NCBI RefSeq assembly: GCF_965204935.1
Contig: NZ_CBDBFO010000002.1
DNA from: Hoeflea_A sp965204935
GTDB lineage: Bacteria; Pseudomonadota; Alphaproteobacteria; Rhizobiales; Rhizobiaceae
DNA: 64,000 bases
Reading direction: 5' to 3' (one strand)
The notes beneath the pieces were generated by a model. It was given only the letters and a program-made list of their open reading frames with translations, ran no database searches and had not been told where the DNA came from. The translations under genes and the position numbers were made by a program. Below are positions 25,751-37,316 of this stretch, one piece after another. Each line of letters opens with the position of its first letter. The first letter of the stretch is position 1.

Positions 25751-27460
25751 CTACTTTTCGTCGTCGCCGTTCTGCTTCTTCAGCGCAGCGCCGAGAATGT
25801 CGCCAAGCGATGCGCCGCTGTCGGATGAACCGAACTGTGCAACAGCTTCCTTTTCCTCGGCGATTTCCAGCGCCTTGATCGACAGCGTGATCTTGCGGTC
25901 CTTCTTGGCGAAGTTCGTGACACGCGCATCGATCGTCTGGCCGACGCTGAAGCGTTCCGGACGCTGCTCGTCACGGTCGCGCGAAAGGTCGGAGCGGCGG
26001 ATGAAGGATGATACATCCGGGTGATCGACCAGCTTGACCTCGATGCCGACATCGGTGATGCCGGTGACTTCGGCGGAGACGACGGCGTTCTTGCGCAGCT
26101 CGCCCGAGGCTGCGGCCTCGCCGACCGCGTCCTTGCCAAGCTGCTTGATGCCAAGCGAGATACGCTCCTTTTCGACATCGACGTCCAAAACAACGGCTTT
26201 CACCATATCGCCCTTGTTGAACTCCTCGATGACCTGCTCGCCAGGACGGTTCCAGTCGAGATCCGAAAGGTGCACCATGCCGTCGACATCGCCTTCAAGG
26301 CCGATGAACAGACCGAACTCGGTCTTGTTCTTGACTTCGCCCTCGACCTCGGTGCCGACAGCGTGGCTCTGTGCGAAGACTTCCCACGGATTGTCGAGCG
26401 TCTGCTTGAGGCCAAGCGAGATGCGGCGCTTGCTGGGATCGACTTCCAGCACAACGACTTCGACTTCCTGGCTGGTCGAGAGAATCTTGCCCGGGTGGAC
26501 ATTCTTCTTGGTCCAGGACATTTCCGAGATGTGGATGAGGCCCTCGATGCCAGGCTCCAGCTCGACGAACGCACCGTAGTCGGTGATGTTCGTGACGGTG
26601 CCCTTGATCTTCTTGCCTTCCGGATACTTGACCCCGATGCCGTCCCAGGGATCGGCCTCGAGCTGCTTCATGCCGAGCGAGATGCGATGCGTTTCCTGGT
26701 TGATGCGGATGATCTGGACCTTGACGGTCTGGCCGATCGACAGGATCTCGGTCGGATGGTTGACGCGGCGCCATGCCATGTCGGTGACGTGCAGCAGGCC
26801 GTCAATGCCACCGAGATCGACGAACGCGCCGTAGTCGGTGATGTTCTTGACAACACCTTCGACGACCTGGCCTTCCTCGAGGTTCTGGACGATCTCGGAA
26901 CGCTGTTCGGCGCGGCTTTCCTCAAGCACGGTGCGGCGCGAGACGACAATGTTGCCGCGGCGTTTGTCCATCTTGAGAATTTCGAAAGGCTGCGGATTGT
27001 GCATCAGCGGCGTGACATCGCGGATCGGGCGAATGTCGACCTGCGAACGCGGCAGGAAGGCAACGGCGCCGTCGAGATCGACGGTAAAGCCGCCCTTGAC
27101 CTGGTTGAAGATGATGCCCTCGACCCGCTCATTGGCCTCGAACTTGGCTTCAAGGCGAACCCAGCTTTCCTCGCGCCGTGCTTTTTCGCGCGACAGGACA
27201 GCCTCACCCAGCGCGTTCTCGATGCGCTCGACATAGACCTCGACCTCGTCGCCCGGCTTCATCGAGCCGTCCTTCGACTTGGCGCCGAATTCCTTCAGCG
27301 GAACGCGGCCTTCGACCTTCAGGCCGACATCGACGATCGCGACGTCCTTCTCGATGGCCGTGATGATGCCCTTGGCGACATAGCCTTCGGCGAGATCCTG
27401 GGTGGCAAAAGATTCCTCAAGGAGGGACGCAAAGTCCTCCGTAGACGATTGTGCAGACAT
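25751..27460 (-). CDS. rpsA: 30S ribosomal protein S1
   Basis: 569 aa with six S1 (OB-fold) repeats, e.g. GVVKNITDYGAFVDLGGIDGLLH and GTVTNITDYGAFVELEPGIEGLIH. It binds mRNA at the ribosome and helps initiation. The ATG at 27460 has AGGAG 5 bp upstream. It is followed by a strong terminator. The position after cmk and aroA on the same strand is the standard alphaproteobacterial arrangement. Confidence 0.98.
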   Translation of the reverse strand: MSAQSSTEDFASLLEESFATQDLAEGYVAKGIITAIEKDVAIVDVGLKVEGRVPLKEFGAKSKDGSMKPGDEVEVYVERIENALGEAVLSREKARREESWVRLEAKFEANERVEGIIFNQVKGGFTVDLDGAVAFLPRSQVDIRPIRDVTPLMHNPQPFEILKMDKRRGNIVVSRRTVLEESRAEQRSEIVQNLEEGQVVEGVVKNITDYGAFVDLGGIDGLLHVTDMAWRRVNHPTEILSIGQTVKVQIIRINQETHRISLGMKQLEADPWDGIGVKYPEGKKIKGTVTNITDYGAFVELEPGIEGLIHISEMSWTKKNVHPGKILSTSQEVEVVVLEVDPSKRRISLGLKQTLDNPWEVFAQSHAVGTEVEGEVKNKTEFGLFIGLEGDVDGMVHLSDLDWNRPGEQVIEEFNKGDMVKAVVLDVDVEKERISLGIKQLGKDAVGEAAASGELRKNAVVSAEVTGITDVGIEVKLVDHPDVSSFIRRSDLSRDRDEQRPERFSVGQTIDARVTNFAKKDRKITLSIKALEIAEEKEAVAQFGSSDSGASLGDILGAALKKQNGDDEK

Positions 27461-27601
27461 CAATACTCCTGAACGGTCCGGACCGGAGTGCCTCGACGGC
27501 CGGACTGGATGCGCCGACGGTTTGTGTTGCTTTCACTTCCAATGCAGGCCGGCAGTCCTTCCGACTGCGCTTCGGCGCGAGGCCGCATCAAAAGCGGTGG
27601 T

Positions 27602-28249
27602 TCAATTGCGTATTCCGTTCCCGTAGGCGGCATCGATCAGCCGTTTGGCGGCGCGGAACGCCACTTCTATATCCATTTCGCTCGTATCTAGCAAGTGGGC
27701 ATCTTCGGCTGGGCGCAGGGGCGAGTCGGCACGGGCACCGTCGCGGGCGTCGCGCTTCTTCAAATCCTCCAGGACCGCATCATAGGAAAGCCCGTTTCCG
27801 GCGGCCTCGACCTCGGCAAAACGGCGGCGCGCGCGAACCTCCGGCGTCGCCGTGACATAAAGCTTCACCGGCGCTTTTGGACATACGACGGTTCCGATGT
27901 CACGGCCGTCGAGCACGGCTCCGGGGTGCCGGGCCGCAAAGCGCCGTTGCGCCTCGACAAGCGCGGCCCGCACGGACGGCATCACGGCGACGCGCGATGC
28001 GGCCTCACCGATACCGTGCGCGGACAAGGTCGCGCGATCGAGGCCGGCAAAGTCAAGGCCGGCAGCGACCTCGGCTGCCCGGATCTCATCGTCAAGCGGT
28101 GCACCGGCATCAAGCAGCGCCTTGGCCACCGCGCGATAGGTGAGGCCCGTATCGAGGTGATGGAAGCCGTATTCACTGGCGATGTGGCGTGCAAGCGTCC
28201 CCTTGCCGGACGCCGCGGGCCCGTCGATCGCAACGGTGAAACCGGCCAT
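27602..28249 (-). CDS. cmk: Cytidylate kinase
   Basis: 215 aa, phosphorylates CMP/dCMP with ATP. P-loop GPAASGKGT near the N-terminus, then YRAVAKALLDAG, and the DGRDIGTVVCPKA motif that binds CMP. Its start overlaps the aroA stop, so the two are coupled. A 141-bp gap to rpsA may carry the rpsA promoter. Confidence 0.97.
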   Translation of the reverse strand: MAGFTVAIDGPAASGKGTLARHIASEYGFHHLDTGLTYRAVAKALLDAGAPLDDEIRAAEVAAGLDFAGLDRATLSAHGIGEAASRVAVMPSVRAALVEAQRRFAARHPGAVLDGRDIGTVVCPKAPVKLYVTATPEVRARRRFAEVEAAGNGLSYDAVLEDLKKRDARDGARADSPLRPAEDAHLLDTSEMDIEVAFRAAKRLIDAAYGNGIRN

Positions 28250-29616
28250 CAGGCAGCTTTCCGGTTGCGAATGATCGTCGCACCGAGGCCCGTCATCATG
28301 TCCATGAACTCCGGGAAGCTCGTTGCAATGATGGCGCTGTCGTCTACCGCCACCGGCTTTTCGGACGCCAGACCCATGACGAGAAACGCCATGGCGATTC
28401 GGTGGTCCAGATGGGTCTCCACAATTGCGTCCTTGGCAACGGCGCCCAGTCCGTGACCGCCGGGAACGCCGCGCACCCGCAGGGAAGCCTTGCCCTCATC
28501 GCAGTCAACGCCGTTGCGCCGCAAGCCTTCGGCCACGGCCGCGAGACGATCGGATTCCTTGACACGCAATTCTTCCAGGCCCTCCATGACCGTCTCACCT
28601 TTCGCAAAGGAAGCGGCGATCGCCAGGACCGGATACTCGTCGATCATGGATGGAGCCCGTTCCGATGGCACGGTCACGCCCGTGAGCTCGGAAGCGCTGA
28701 CAACGAGATCGGCGACATCCTCGCCACCGGCGTCCCGCTGATTGACGATCTCGATATCGGCGCCCATTTCCAGCAGTGTTGTTACAAGGCCGGTGCGCGT
28801 CGGGTTCATCAGGACATTCTCTATCGTGACGCGCGAACCGGGCACCAGCAAAGCAGCAACCAACGGAAAGGCGGTGGACGACGGATCACCTGGAACATCA
28901 ATGTCCCGGCCCCGGAGCTTGCCCTGACCGGCCAGCGCGATGGTGCGCACACCGTCGGCATCGGTTTCGACGGTGAGCTCAGCGCCGAAACCCGCCAGCA
29001 TCTTCTCCGTGTGATCGCGCGTCATGACCGGTTCGATGACGGTTGTCGTGCCCGGCGTGTTGAGCCCGGCGAGAAGGACTGCGGACTTGACCTGCGCCGA
29101 GGCCATCGGCACCCGGTAGCTGATCGGGGCCGCCAGGCTGGGGCCGCGCAGGGTCACCGGCAAGCGATCGCCGTCCGTCGCCGTCACCTGTACGCCCATC
29201 AGGCGCAGCGGATCGAGCACCCGGCCCATCGGCCTGCGCGACAGCGACTCATCGCCGATGAAGGTCGCCTCGAATGCATAGGTTCCGACAAGGCCCATAG
29301 TCAGACGGACGCCCGTTCCGGCATTGCCGAAATCGAGCGGTGCCTCCGGCTCCAGAAGCAGACCATTGCCGACACCGTCGATGATCCAGGTGTTGTCTTC
29401 CTTGACGATGCGTGCGCCCATGGCCTGCATGGCCCGGCCCGTCGCCAGGACATCTTCACCCTCCAGCAGTCCGGTGATCCGGGTGCGGCCGCTTGCCAGT
29501 CCGCCGAGCATGAAAGAGCGGTGGGAAATCGACTTGTCACCCGGTATGCGGATCGTGCCGGAAAGGCTTTCGGATTTGTGCGCGACCGCGGGTGTCAGGG
29601 AAGCGCCATGTGTCAT
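28249..29616 (-). CDS. aroA: 3-phosphoshikimate 1-carboxyvinyltransferase (EPSP synthase, class II)
   Basis: 455 aa, shikimate pathway. Motifs: PGDKSISHRS, GNAGTGVRLTMGL, RPMGRVLDPLR, MASAQVKSAVLLAGL, DEYPVLAIAA and LRVKESDR. The sequence resembles the class II Agrobacterium CP4 enzyme along its length, but has Gly where CP4 has Ala in the NAATG motif. The ATG at 29616 is preceded by AAGGAC. The 345-bp stretch 29617-29961 upstream has no convincing gene and should contain promoters for aroA and for the divergent TIGR02300 gene. Confidence 0.97.
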   Translation of the reverse strand: MTHGASLTPAVAHKSESLSGTIRIPGDKSISHRSFMLGGLASGRTRITGLLEGEDVLATGRAMQAMGARIVKEDNTWIIDGVGNGLLLEPEAPLDFGNAGTGVRLTMGLVGTYAFEATFIGDESLSRRPMGRVLDPLRLMGVQVTATDGDRLPVTLRGPSLAAPISYRVPMASAQVKSAVLLAGLNTPGTTTVIEPVMTRDHTEKMLAGFGAELTVETDADGVRTIALAGQGKLRGRDIDVPGDPSSTAFPLVAALLVPGSRVTIENVLMNPTRTGLVTTLLEMGADIEIVNQRDAGGEDVADLVVSASELTGVTVPSERAPSMIDEYPVLAIAASFAKGETVMEGLEELRVKESDRLAAVAEGLRRNGVDCDEGKASLRVRGVPGGHGLGAVAKDAIVETHLDHRIAMAFLVMGLASEKPVAVDDSAIIATSFPEFMDMMTGLGATIIRNRKAA

Positions 29617-29961
29617 CGGTCTTGTCCTTGAAAGCCGGCGGCCAATTTGCGCTTGCCGGCTGGCATTTGCAGTGTTTCGCGCACCGTCTAGCACACGGAA
29701 AAATCGCCGTCATCCTCCCTGGCGGGCCATGACATCTTTTTTTGCAAGATAGGCTTTGACAGACGCAGCCAAGATGGGTATGGGGTCCGGCAATTGCCGC
29801 CGATGCCGCGCAACGGCGCCAGGAAACCCGGCCGGACACGGCTGGCATATTTGATGGGCTGAACACGGAACACCGCCGATCAAGGATGAACCCTGGCGGA
29901 CCATGGATCGGCTCCGGCACATGTTCCGGACCGGCGACATCGAAGACCAAGAGGCCAAAAA

Positions 29962-30360
29962 GTGTCAAAGCCTGAACTCGGAACCAAACGCGTCTGTCCC
30001 GAAACGGGCCGCAAATTCTACGATCTCAATCGCGATCCGATCACTTCGCCCTATACCGGACAAACTTATCCGCTGACATACTTCGAGGGTGGCGAACCCG
30101 AACCCGAAACGGAGGAGGCGGATGTTCAGGCCGAGAGCACCGAAGCGGAAAAGGAAAACACGGACGTCGAAATTGTTTCGCTGGAAGATGCCGACGAGGA
30201 GGCATCCGATACAGGCGAAACCATTCCGGATATCGATTCGGACGACGAAGACGTTGATCTCGGCGAAGATGACGACAACACTTTCCTCGAAACCGACGAT
30301 GACGATGACGACGACGTCAGCGACATCATCGCCGTATCGGATGACGAAGAGGAAAGCTGA
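29962..30360 (+). CDS. TIGR02300 family protein (acidic tail)
   Basis: 132 aa, GTG start. The conserved N-terminal motif (ELGTKRVCPETGRKFYDLNRDP, residues about 5-25) defines this alphaproteobacterial family; it includes Cys and the FYDLN signature. The C-terminal two-thirds is almost entirely Asp/Glu/Ser/Thr, low complexity. Function unknown. Its position between aroA and tRNA-Ala is conserved in Hyphomicrobiales. Confidence 0.92.
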   Translation: MSKPELGTKRVCPETGRKFYDLNRDPITSPYTGQTYPLTYFEGGEPEPETEEADVQAESTEAEKENTDVEIVSLEDADEEASDTGETIPDIDSDDEDVDLGEDDDNTFLETDDDDDDDVSDIIAVSDDEEES

Positions 30361-30481
30361 CCGGGCGCTCAGCGCCTACGGTCCGGACGGCCGCGGCGCG
30401 ATCAGCGGCGAAATATCGGGTGCGGGGATACATTTTCATCTTGATCTCCGCGACCAGCGGCATTAGATAGCCGCACCTGTT

Positions 30482-32083
<1,602 letters not shown>

Positions 32084-32091
<8 letters not shown>

Positions 32092-32434
32092 GGTGTGACT
32101 CCAAAGCGCCCGGTGGACCGGTAGGCTCACTTATATGCTCTTGCGTATCTTTAGAGTTTACCTGATCGAAGGACTCTTTGGCGCTCAGCTTTTTCACCTG
32201 CCCATTCTGTCCACAGGCTTCCTTTTGCTCCTGGACGCTAAAGCCCAACTCGACAAAATTCATCATGATCGACCAGAGCGCCTGTAAAAACTCATCTTTC
32301 TGCGCCTGCGTCAGCTCAGCGCCATCAAGAAAGCTCTGGTATTTCTTAGTATCAACGGTAACGATAGGCCGCGCCGACGCATCGAAACCTCCTGACAGAT
32401 TGGTATTTCTGCCAATTTTTCTATCGTCTAACAT
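32084..32434 (-). CDS. Small conserved protein upstream of the serine recombinase
   Basis: 116 aa, overlaps the recombinase start by 8 bp and so is probably coupled to it. The middle (LTQAQKDEFLQALWSIMMNF then VELGFSVQEQKEACGQ) looks helical; the N-terminus is polar. It could be a recombination directionality or regulatory factor by position, but no known motif is visible. Confidence 0.7.
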
Positions 32435-32515
32435 AACTAGTCTCTATCTCCATTATACTACTTTTAGTTGCTTTATGACAAATTCACACAACTCTTTTGA
32501 TTTTGATTTTCCGAG

Positions 32516-32746
32516 CTAGAACGGGATTCCGTCGTCTAGATCGAGGTTCGGAGTTTCCTCCATTGCTGATCGCAACGCGTACACGGCGTCTTCGGCCTGA
32601 TCGATGGCTTCTGCGATGTCGATGGCGCGACGAATGATCGTTTCAGCAAAGGCTCTCGTGTCCTTGCAATGGCTCCGTGCTGCCAATGCCTCTAACTTCG
32701 GCCCGTACTCGTTTCCGAGATCAAATGTGTAGCGATGATTTTTCAT
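32516..32746 (-). CDS. Small protein, possible ribbon-helix-helix regulator
   Basis: 76 aa. The pattern YTFDLGNEYGPKLEALA followed by TRAFAETIIRRAIDIAEAI is similar in layout to CopG-type ribbon-helix-helix proteins (a beta strand and two helices), but this is weak. It lies 1 bp after the next gene, within the integrative-element block. Confidence 0.55.
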   Translation of the reverse strand: MKNHRYTFDLGNEYGPKLEALAARSHCKDTRAFAETIIRRAIDIAEAIDQAEDAVYALRSAMEETPNLDLDDGIPF

Positions 32747-32747
32747 C

Positions 32748-33098
32748 CTAGCCTCCTAGTAGCCTTTCAAAATCAAGCGGCAGAACCTTTATGAGCGAAC
32801 AGCTCTGCCCGTATGGCGGTACGTCGATGCGCCGTCCCTGAATGCCGTAATAGGCGCACCAGGACACCGCCTGGCAGGAACCGGGCCCGCGCATCTTGTG
32901 ACTGCACTGATAATCCCACCCGGCATGCGGGGTGCCGATCAGCAGGACAAAGCCTGCGAGCCCGGCCATCACCATTAAACGCGGGCGCATCAGAAGCGCC
33001 TTGATCAGTTTTCCAGTGCATTCGGCAAACCGTTTCAGCTTCCCTTTGCGCTTTTGCGGTGAGCGCGCACCAACGACCTTGATGTCAAACTCGCTCAT
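32748..33098 (-). CDS. Small membrane protein of the conjugation block (TraF-like position)
   Basis: 116 aa with one transmembrane segment (residues about 40-58, LMVMAGLAGFVLLIG) and several Cys residues after it (CSHK, GSCQ, WCAYYG, SCSL), suggesting a periplasmic disulfide-bonded part. ATG at 33098 overlaps the coupling-protein 3' end by 14 bp. Its place beside VirD4 suggests a role in conjugative transfer; no family recognised. Confidence 0.6.
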   Translation of the reverse strand: MSEFDIKVVGARSPQKRKGKLKRFAECTGKLIKALLMRPRLMVMAGLAGFVLLIGTPHAGWDYQCSHKMRGPGSCQAVSWCAYYGIQGRRIDVPPYGQSCSLIKVLPLDFERLLGG

Positions 33099-34635
33099 GA
33101 TCTGATCCTTTTCTCTCGTAGCTGAGCTCCACCACCGGCGGCTCGATGGGGTAACCGCCCTCGACCGGGTTAGGAGCCGCCCAGCGACCCCAGGGCTGGA
33201 TGAACCAGAAGGGAATCCGCTGCGCTTTAATCGGCGGTAGACCGGTGACAAAAAGCAGCTGGTCATACTTGCCCATCTGCATGATCTTCTCAGGACGCAT
33301 CAGCAGCTGACCAGATTCAGAGAGGCTTTGCCCGACCTCATCGTCATCAAAGCGCCCGAGATTAAAGTTGACCGTCTTGACGGTCATTTGCCCCATCGCT
33401 TCTGCGAGCCGCTTGGCAAGCTTTATTTCGCGCACCGCGAGGAACTGCTGCACTTCCGCCTGCGATAAGATCGTTGTCGCCGTGTGCGGCCCGTAAATAC
33501 GAACCAGCTCGGCAAGCTCCTGCACGATCATCCAGACGCGCACGCCCAAACCCGGCAGCGCGGTCAGGCTTTCAGCAAGCCCCGAGAGCTTGCCAAGGTT
33601 GGCAAACTCATCGAGTACGAAGAGCACCTTGCGCTTGCCATCAGAGCGCGCTATCGCCGTGATCATCCTGTTGATGATCAGTCCCAGGGCTGGGCCATGC
33701 GTGGTGATGCGCTCTTGCGGGATCACCAGATAAATCGTGACCGGCTCTCGCTTGAGGGCATCGAGCGCGATATCGCTGCCGCTCATCGCATCGCCGCAAT
33801 AACTGCCCGGCTGATAGGGATCGAGCACCTGGAGCGCACCGGCAAGAAAGTCAGCGAACTGATCCGGGTTATCATCGATCTGCGAGCCCAGATTATCGCC
33901 AAGATCAGCAAGAAGGCCGAACAGCGCATCAGAGCGGGACATATCCTCGATAGCGCGCGTCAAGCGCCTCGGGCTGGCAATGATCCGCCACATCTCCGGC
34001 AGAGAGCATTGCTGCGGCCTTTCCAGGGCCAGGTAAGCAAGGACAGCGCGCAAGATGCTGCGCGAGCCTTCGCGGAAATACCGGTTCCTGGAATCCTCAG
34101 GCTCGGGATAAAGCTCCAGGGCTATCGCCTTCACTTCATCCATCAGCCCGCGCTGCAGGCGCGGATCGCTCGCCAGTTCAATCACGCTCTGCAGCGGATT
34201 AATCCGGTGCTGGGGCAGATCGTGAAGGCCCCATGGATTAAAGATGATGATCTTGTGACCGAAGCGCTCGGCACGATGTTTTGCGGTGACAGCGGCGAGC
34301 TCGCCCTTCATGTCGGAAACCGCCATAGAGTCCGGGCTATGAAACAACCCCGGAAAAACTATGCCGACACCTTTGCCCGAGCGGGCAGGCCCGACTGTGG
34401 CAATATGAGCTTTGCCTTTGAAGAAGAGCGGCTGGCCATCCAGCAGGCCAAGATAAATACCGTGCGGGTCTAAAAGACCGGCAGCTTCGCAGTCTTCCAG
34501 CGTCGCGAAGCGTGCCTCACCGTAGGTGCCGGAAGGCACATCAGCTTGTTTGCGTTTTTCACGCTGGAGGTAGGCTTTGTAATATCCGGCGAGGCCGCCA
34601 AACACGGCCATCGCACCGATGAATTTAAAGAAACC
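33085..34635 (-). pseudogene. VirD4/TraG-type conjugative coupling protein, 5'-truncated by IS66
   Basis: Type IV secretion coupling ATPase that delivers the relaxosome to the mating channel. About 517 codons remain. Walker A is GPARSGKG, Walker B is VLFVLDEFANLG, and the VirD4 motif FNPWGLHDLPQHRINPL is present. An N-terminal transmembrane helix remains in part (FFKFIGAMAVFGGLAGYY). The gene is cut at 34635 by the end of an IS66 element (GTAACTGCTCACC), so its original start is missing; the present open frame begins within IS sequence. Confidence 0.88.
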
Positions 34636-36259
34636 GTAACTGCTCACCCTGTCACGCGTCTTGAGCATAGTGGGATTTGACCATATCGGCGGCATTTCCG
34701 GCCAGCGCGATCTGGATCGCGACAAGTGGATTATATCCGAGGGCGGCCATGGAACTCAGGTAGCTTGATATCCGGCACCAGGCGTGTGCATAGCGGTCTG
34801 TCCGGAAGCAGCCCGAGACTTTGATTTTGACCTTTGCCATCCTGATTTTTTGCTCGCCCGCGTTATTGGTGAAGCTGACATCGGGTTCGCTCATGAAGCG
34901 AAGCACGGAGTCCTCGTGTTTCAACAGACGCTCATGCAGGTTGTGGGCATCCGACTTTGCGACCCGTCCGCGCTTACCTTCCGGTTTCGCAGGAACTTCG
35001 GGCATTTCCCCGGCACCTTGCGTCAGAATGGTCCGATACCTTTTGCGTATCTTGCGACATTCGGCCTCGCTCAACACCCCGGTCTCGCTCGTGTTGACCT
35101 TATGGCAGACCTCGCGCAACACCTTCTTCATCAGGCGCGCCCAACGGTAATTGCTGGAGTCGACGACAAAGGTCAGTTCCCGAAGCAGATGCGACCCGCA
35201 TAGCTGATGCTTGCACTGGCTGTATGCAAGGTAGGATGCCCAGCAATCATGGATCAACACCCCGGTGTAGACCGGAATGATGCCGAATGCCTCTATCGCT
35301 TCCTTACCGCGCCTGGGGTGCAGGAACTTGAGGGTCAGGGAATCATCGGTCAGCACATGCAGCCACTGGTTTTTGCTGTCGACCCTGAAACCGGTCTCAT
35401 CGGCATGCAGGGCCGGGCGGGTCAGAAGATGTGCGGCGGCGGCCGTTTCCCAGGGTTCAAGCGCCTCGTGCAGTCGCTGGATGTAGCCCAGGCAGGTGGC
35501 CTGCGACATCCTGACGCCAGAGATGGCCCGCACCAGTTCGACGGCGCGGCGCAAAGACAGCATCTGGGCAATCAGCAGGTTGATCACGAAGGCCTGAAAG
35601 CCAACGCCATATTGCAACGGCCCCGGCATGTTTTCAGGGAAACGCCCCTTGGTTCGGGTGCGGCATTTGGGGCAGTCCCTGGTTTCCGCGACGACCTTTT
35701 TCTCGACAACCTCGAACATGATATCGAGATGGATGCGTTCCTCGCGCGCCGAGGGTTCGACGTCTGAGAGATCAGCCCCGCAACTGTCACAAACCTGGAC
35801 GGTGGAGGTTTCCCCGACGGTGACCTTGCGAAGGTTTTCGCCCGTCATCCAGTTCGGCGCCGCACCCTTGCCGGAAGCCTTTTTACTCCGTTTCCCGGTG
35901 TTGTCCTTATCCGTCTGCGACGGCGCAATACTGGAGTTCTTGCCGGTCTTCCTGGTCGTCTTTTCCAGAAAGATGGCGATCAGGATGCCCAGCAAGCTGC
36001 ACAACACGCCAATAACCGCGTCGACGTCATGTGAAATCCTGCCCGCTTTGCGCAGCGCGGCAATGCGCGCCCTGGCAGCATCGAACTCTTCACGCAGGGA
36101 AGTGCCATTCACGCTTGCCATCAGTCCGCCCGCGATGCCATGGACATCAGGCCATGCGGTGGCCGCATCGCCTTTCCAGGCTTCCAAATGCCGCGAGGAG
36201 CCCTGACCTTGACTGAAAGACCACCCCAATGCGGCTTTTCCCACATCAATCGAAAACGT
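34636..36259 (-). mobile_element. IS66-family (ISBst12-like) element, copy 1, 5'-truncated
   Basis: The right end (GTAACTGCTCACCC) interrupts virD4 at 34636. Compared with copy 2 at 39478, the 5' end (about 165 bp) is missing where an IS21 element abuts at 36260. The flanking 8 bp (AAGAAACC) has no partner. Confidence 0.88.
34652..36121 (-). CDS. IS66-family transposase (TnpC)
   Basis: 489 aa. Helical N-terminal region, zinc-finger segment (VCDSCGADLSDV ... CPKCRTRTKG) and the DDE_IS66 core (RPALHADETGFRVDSKNQ; VLIHDCWASYLAY; FTNNAGEQKIRMAKVK). ATG at 36121; an in-frame extension upstream is IS sequence. The coding frame looks intact, although the element lacks one end. No tnpA/tnpB, as in the ISBst12 subgroup. 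Confidence 0.92.
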   Translation of the reverse strand: MASVNGTSLREEFDAARARIAALRKAGRISHDVDAVIGVLCSLLGILIAIFLEKTTRKTGKNSSIAPSQTDKDNTGKRSKKASGKGAAPNWMTGENLRKVTVGETSTVQVCDSCGADLSDVEPSAREERIHLDIMFEVVEKKVVAETRDCPKCRTRTKGRFPENMPGPLQYGVGFQAFVINLLIAQMLSLRRAVELVRAISGVRMSQATCLGYIQRLHEALEPWETAAAAHLLTRPALHADETGFRVDSKNQWLHVLTDDSLTLKFLHPRRGKEAIEAFGIIPVYTGVLIHDCWASYLAYSQCKHQLCGSHLLRELTFVVDSSNYRWARLMKKVLREVCHKVNTSETGVLSEAECRKIRKRYRTILTQGAGEMPEVPAKPEGKRGRVAKSDAHNLHERLLKHEDSVLRFMSEPDVSFTNNAGEQKIRMAKVKIKVSGCFRTDRYAHAWCRISSYLSSMAALGYNPLVAIQIALAGNAADMVKSHYAQDA

Positions 36260-36545
36260 TGCGCATTCCGGCCAATCCGGCCACCTGTTCCGGTTTATTG
36301 CGGCCACCGAATCCGGCTCATTGCGGCCACTTCCGCGTCTGGCATTGTGGACGGCGCGATCAACCCTTCTGGATGGGTTTCTTGATGTCAGCACTTTGGC
36401 CTTTCGTCAAGCACGGTGCAGGCCGTCCCGGTAGTCCCCAGGAGGGACCCGCGCGCGGCGCGAAGAGACCGGCACGAGTCTATCGCAGCGGCGCGCGTGG
36501 GAGGCCCCTGTGGACCCACCGGGGCGGGCGTGAGGTTCGTTCGGA

Positions 36546-37310
36546 TCATGCCGATTGCTCCTGTTCAGTTTGATTGCCTTGCGATTTGCGCATCGAGGGC
36601 CCATCGAGTTCGAGCCGGTATGCGTTGTGAGAAATTCGGTCCATAATCGCGTCGCCGAATGTGGGCTCATCAATAACGTCATGCCAAGTGTGCACCGGCA
36701 GTTGACTCGTGATCATTGTCGAGCCGGCACCGTGGCGGTCTTCGATGATTTCCAGGAGATCGCGCCGCTGGCTGGCATTGAGACGATCGGGGCCCCAGTC
36801 ATCGAGGATCAGCAGATCGGCCTTGACGAGCGTCCGGAACAAGCGCGGGAACCGACCATCGCCATGCGCCAGTTCGAGTTCGGCGAAGAGCCGCGGCACA
36901 CGCTTGTAAAGGACCGTGTAGCCATGGCGGCATGCATTTTGACCGAGGGCGCAGCCAAGCCAGGTTTTGCCGACCCCGCACGGCCCGGTAATCAGCAGGC
37001 AACGGTGATGTCTGATCCAGTTGCAGGTTGCCAACTGCTGGAACAATGCCTTGTCGAGCTTACGGGACGCGCGGTAATCGACGTCTTCTATCGAGGCGCC
37101 AACATGGCGCAACCTGGCGGCCCGTAATCGCGTATTGAAGCGTTTGGTGCTGCGGTTTGCTGTTTCCCGATCGAGCAACAGTCCCAGCCATTCGGGGTGG
37201 CTGAGATCGGCAGCCCGGTCTTGTGCCTGCAGCTCGACAAAGGCGTCGGCCATGCCGTCCAGTTTGAGTTCTTTCAACTGGTCGAGGGTTGGATGGTTGA
37301 GCAATTTCAT
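36546..37310 (-). CDS. istB: IS21-family helper ATPase IstB
   Basis: 254 aa AAA+ ATPase with Walker A (GPCGVGKTW), Walker B (ADLLILDDWG) and sensor region (DRHGAGSTMITSQLP). It assists IstA in target selection. Six bp after istA; appears intact. Confidence 0.95.
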   Translation of the reverse strand: MKLLNHPTLDQLKELKLDGMADAFVELQAQDRAADLSHPEWLGLLLDRETANRSTKRFNTRLRAARLRHVGASIEDVDYRASRKLDKALFQQLATCNWIRHHRCLLITGPCGVGKTWLGCALGQNACRHGYTVLYKRVPRLFAELELAHGDGRFPRLFRTLVKADLLILDDWGPDRLNASQRRDLLEIIEDRHGAGSTMITSQLPVHTWHDVIDEPTFGDAIMDRISHNAYRLELDGPSMRKSQGNQTEQEQSA

Positions 37311-37316
37311 TTCCTT

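Noticed and set aside
26021..27472. Long plus-strand open frame opposite rpsA
   Set aside because: It mirrors the S1 repeats on the other strand; composition bias of a high-GC gene explains it, and it has no family resemblance.
28402..29631. Long plus-strand open frame opposite aroA
   Set aside because: Shadow of aroA; low-complexity Arg/Gly/His-rich translation with no motif.
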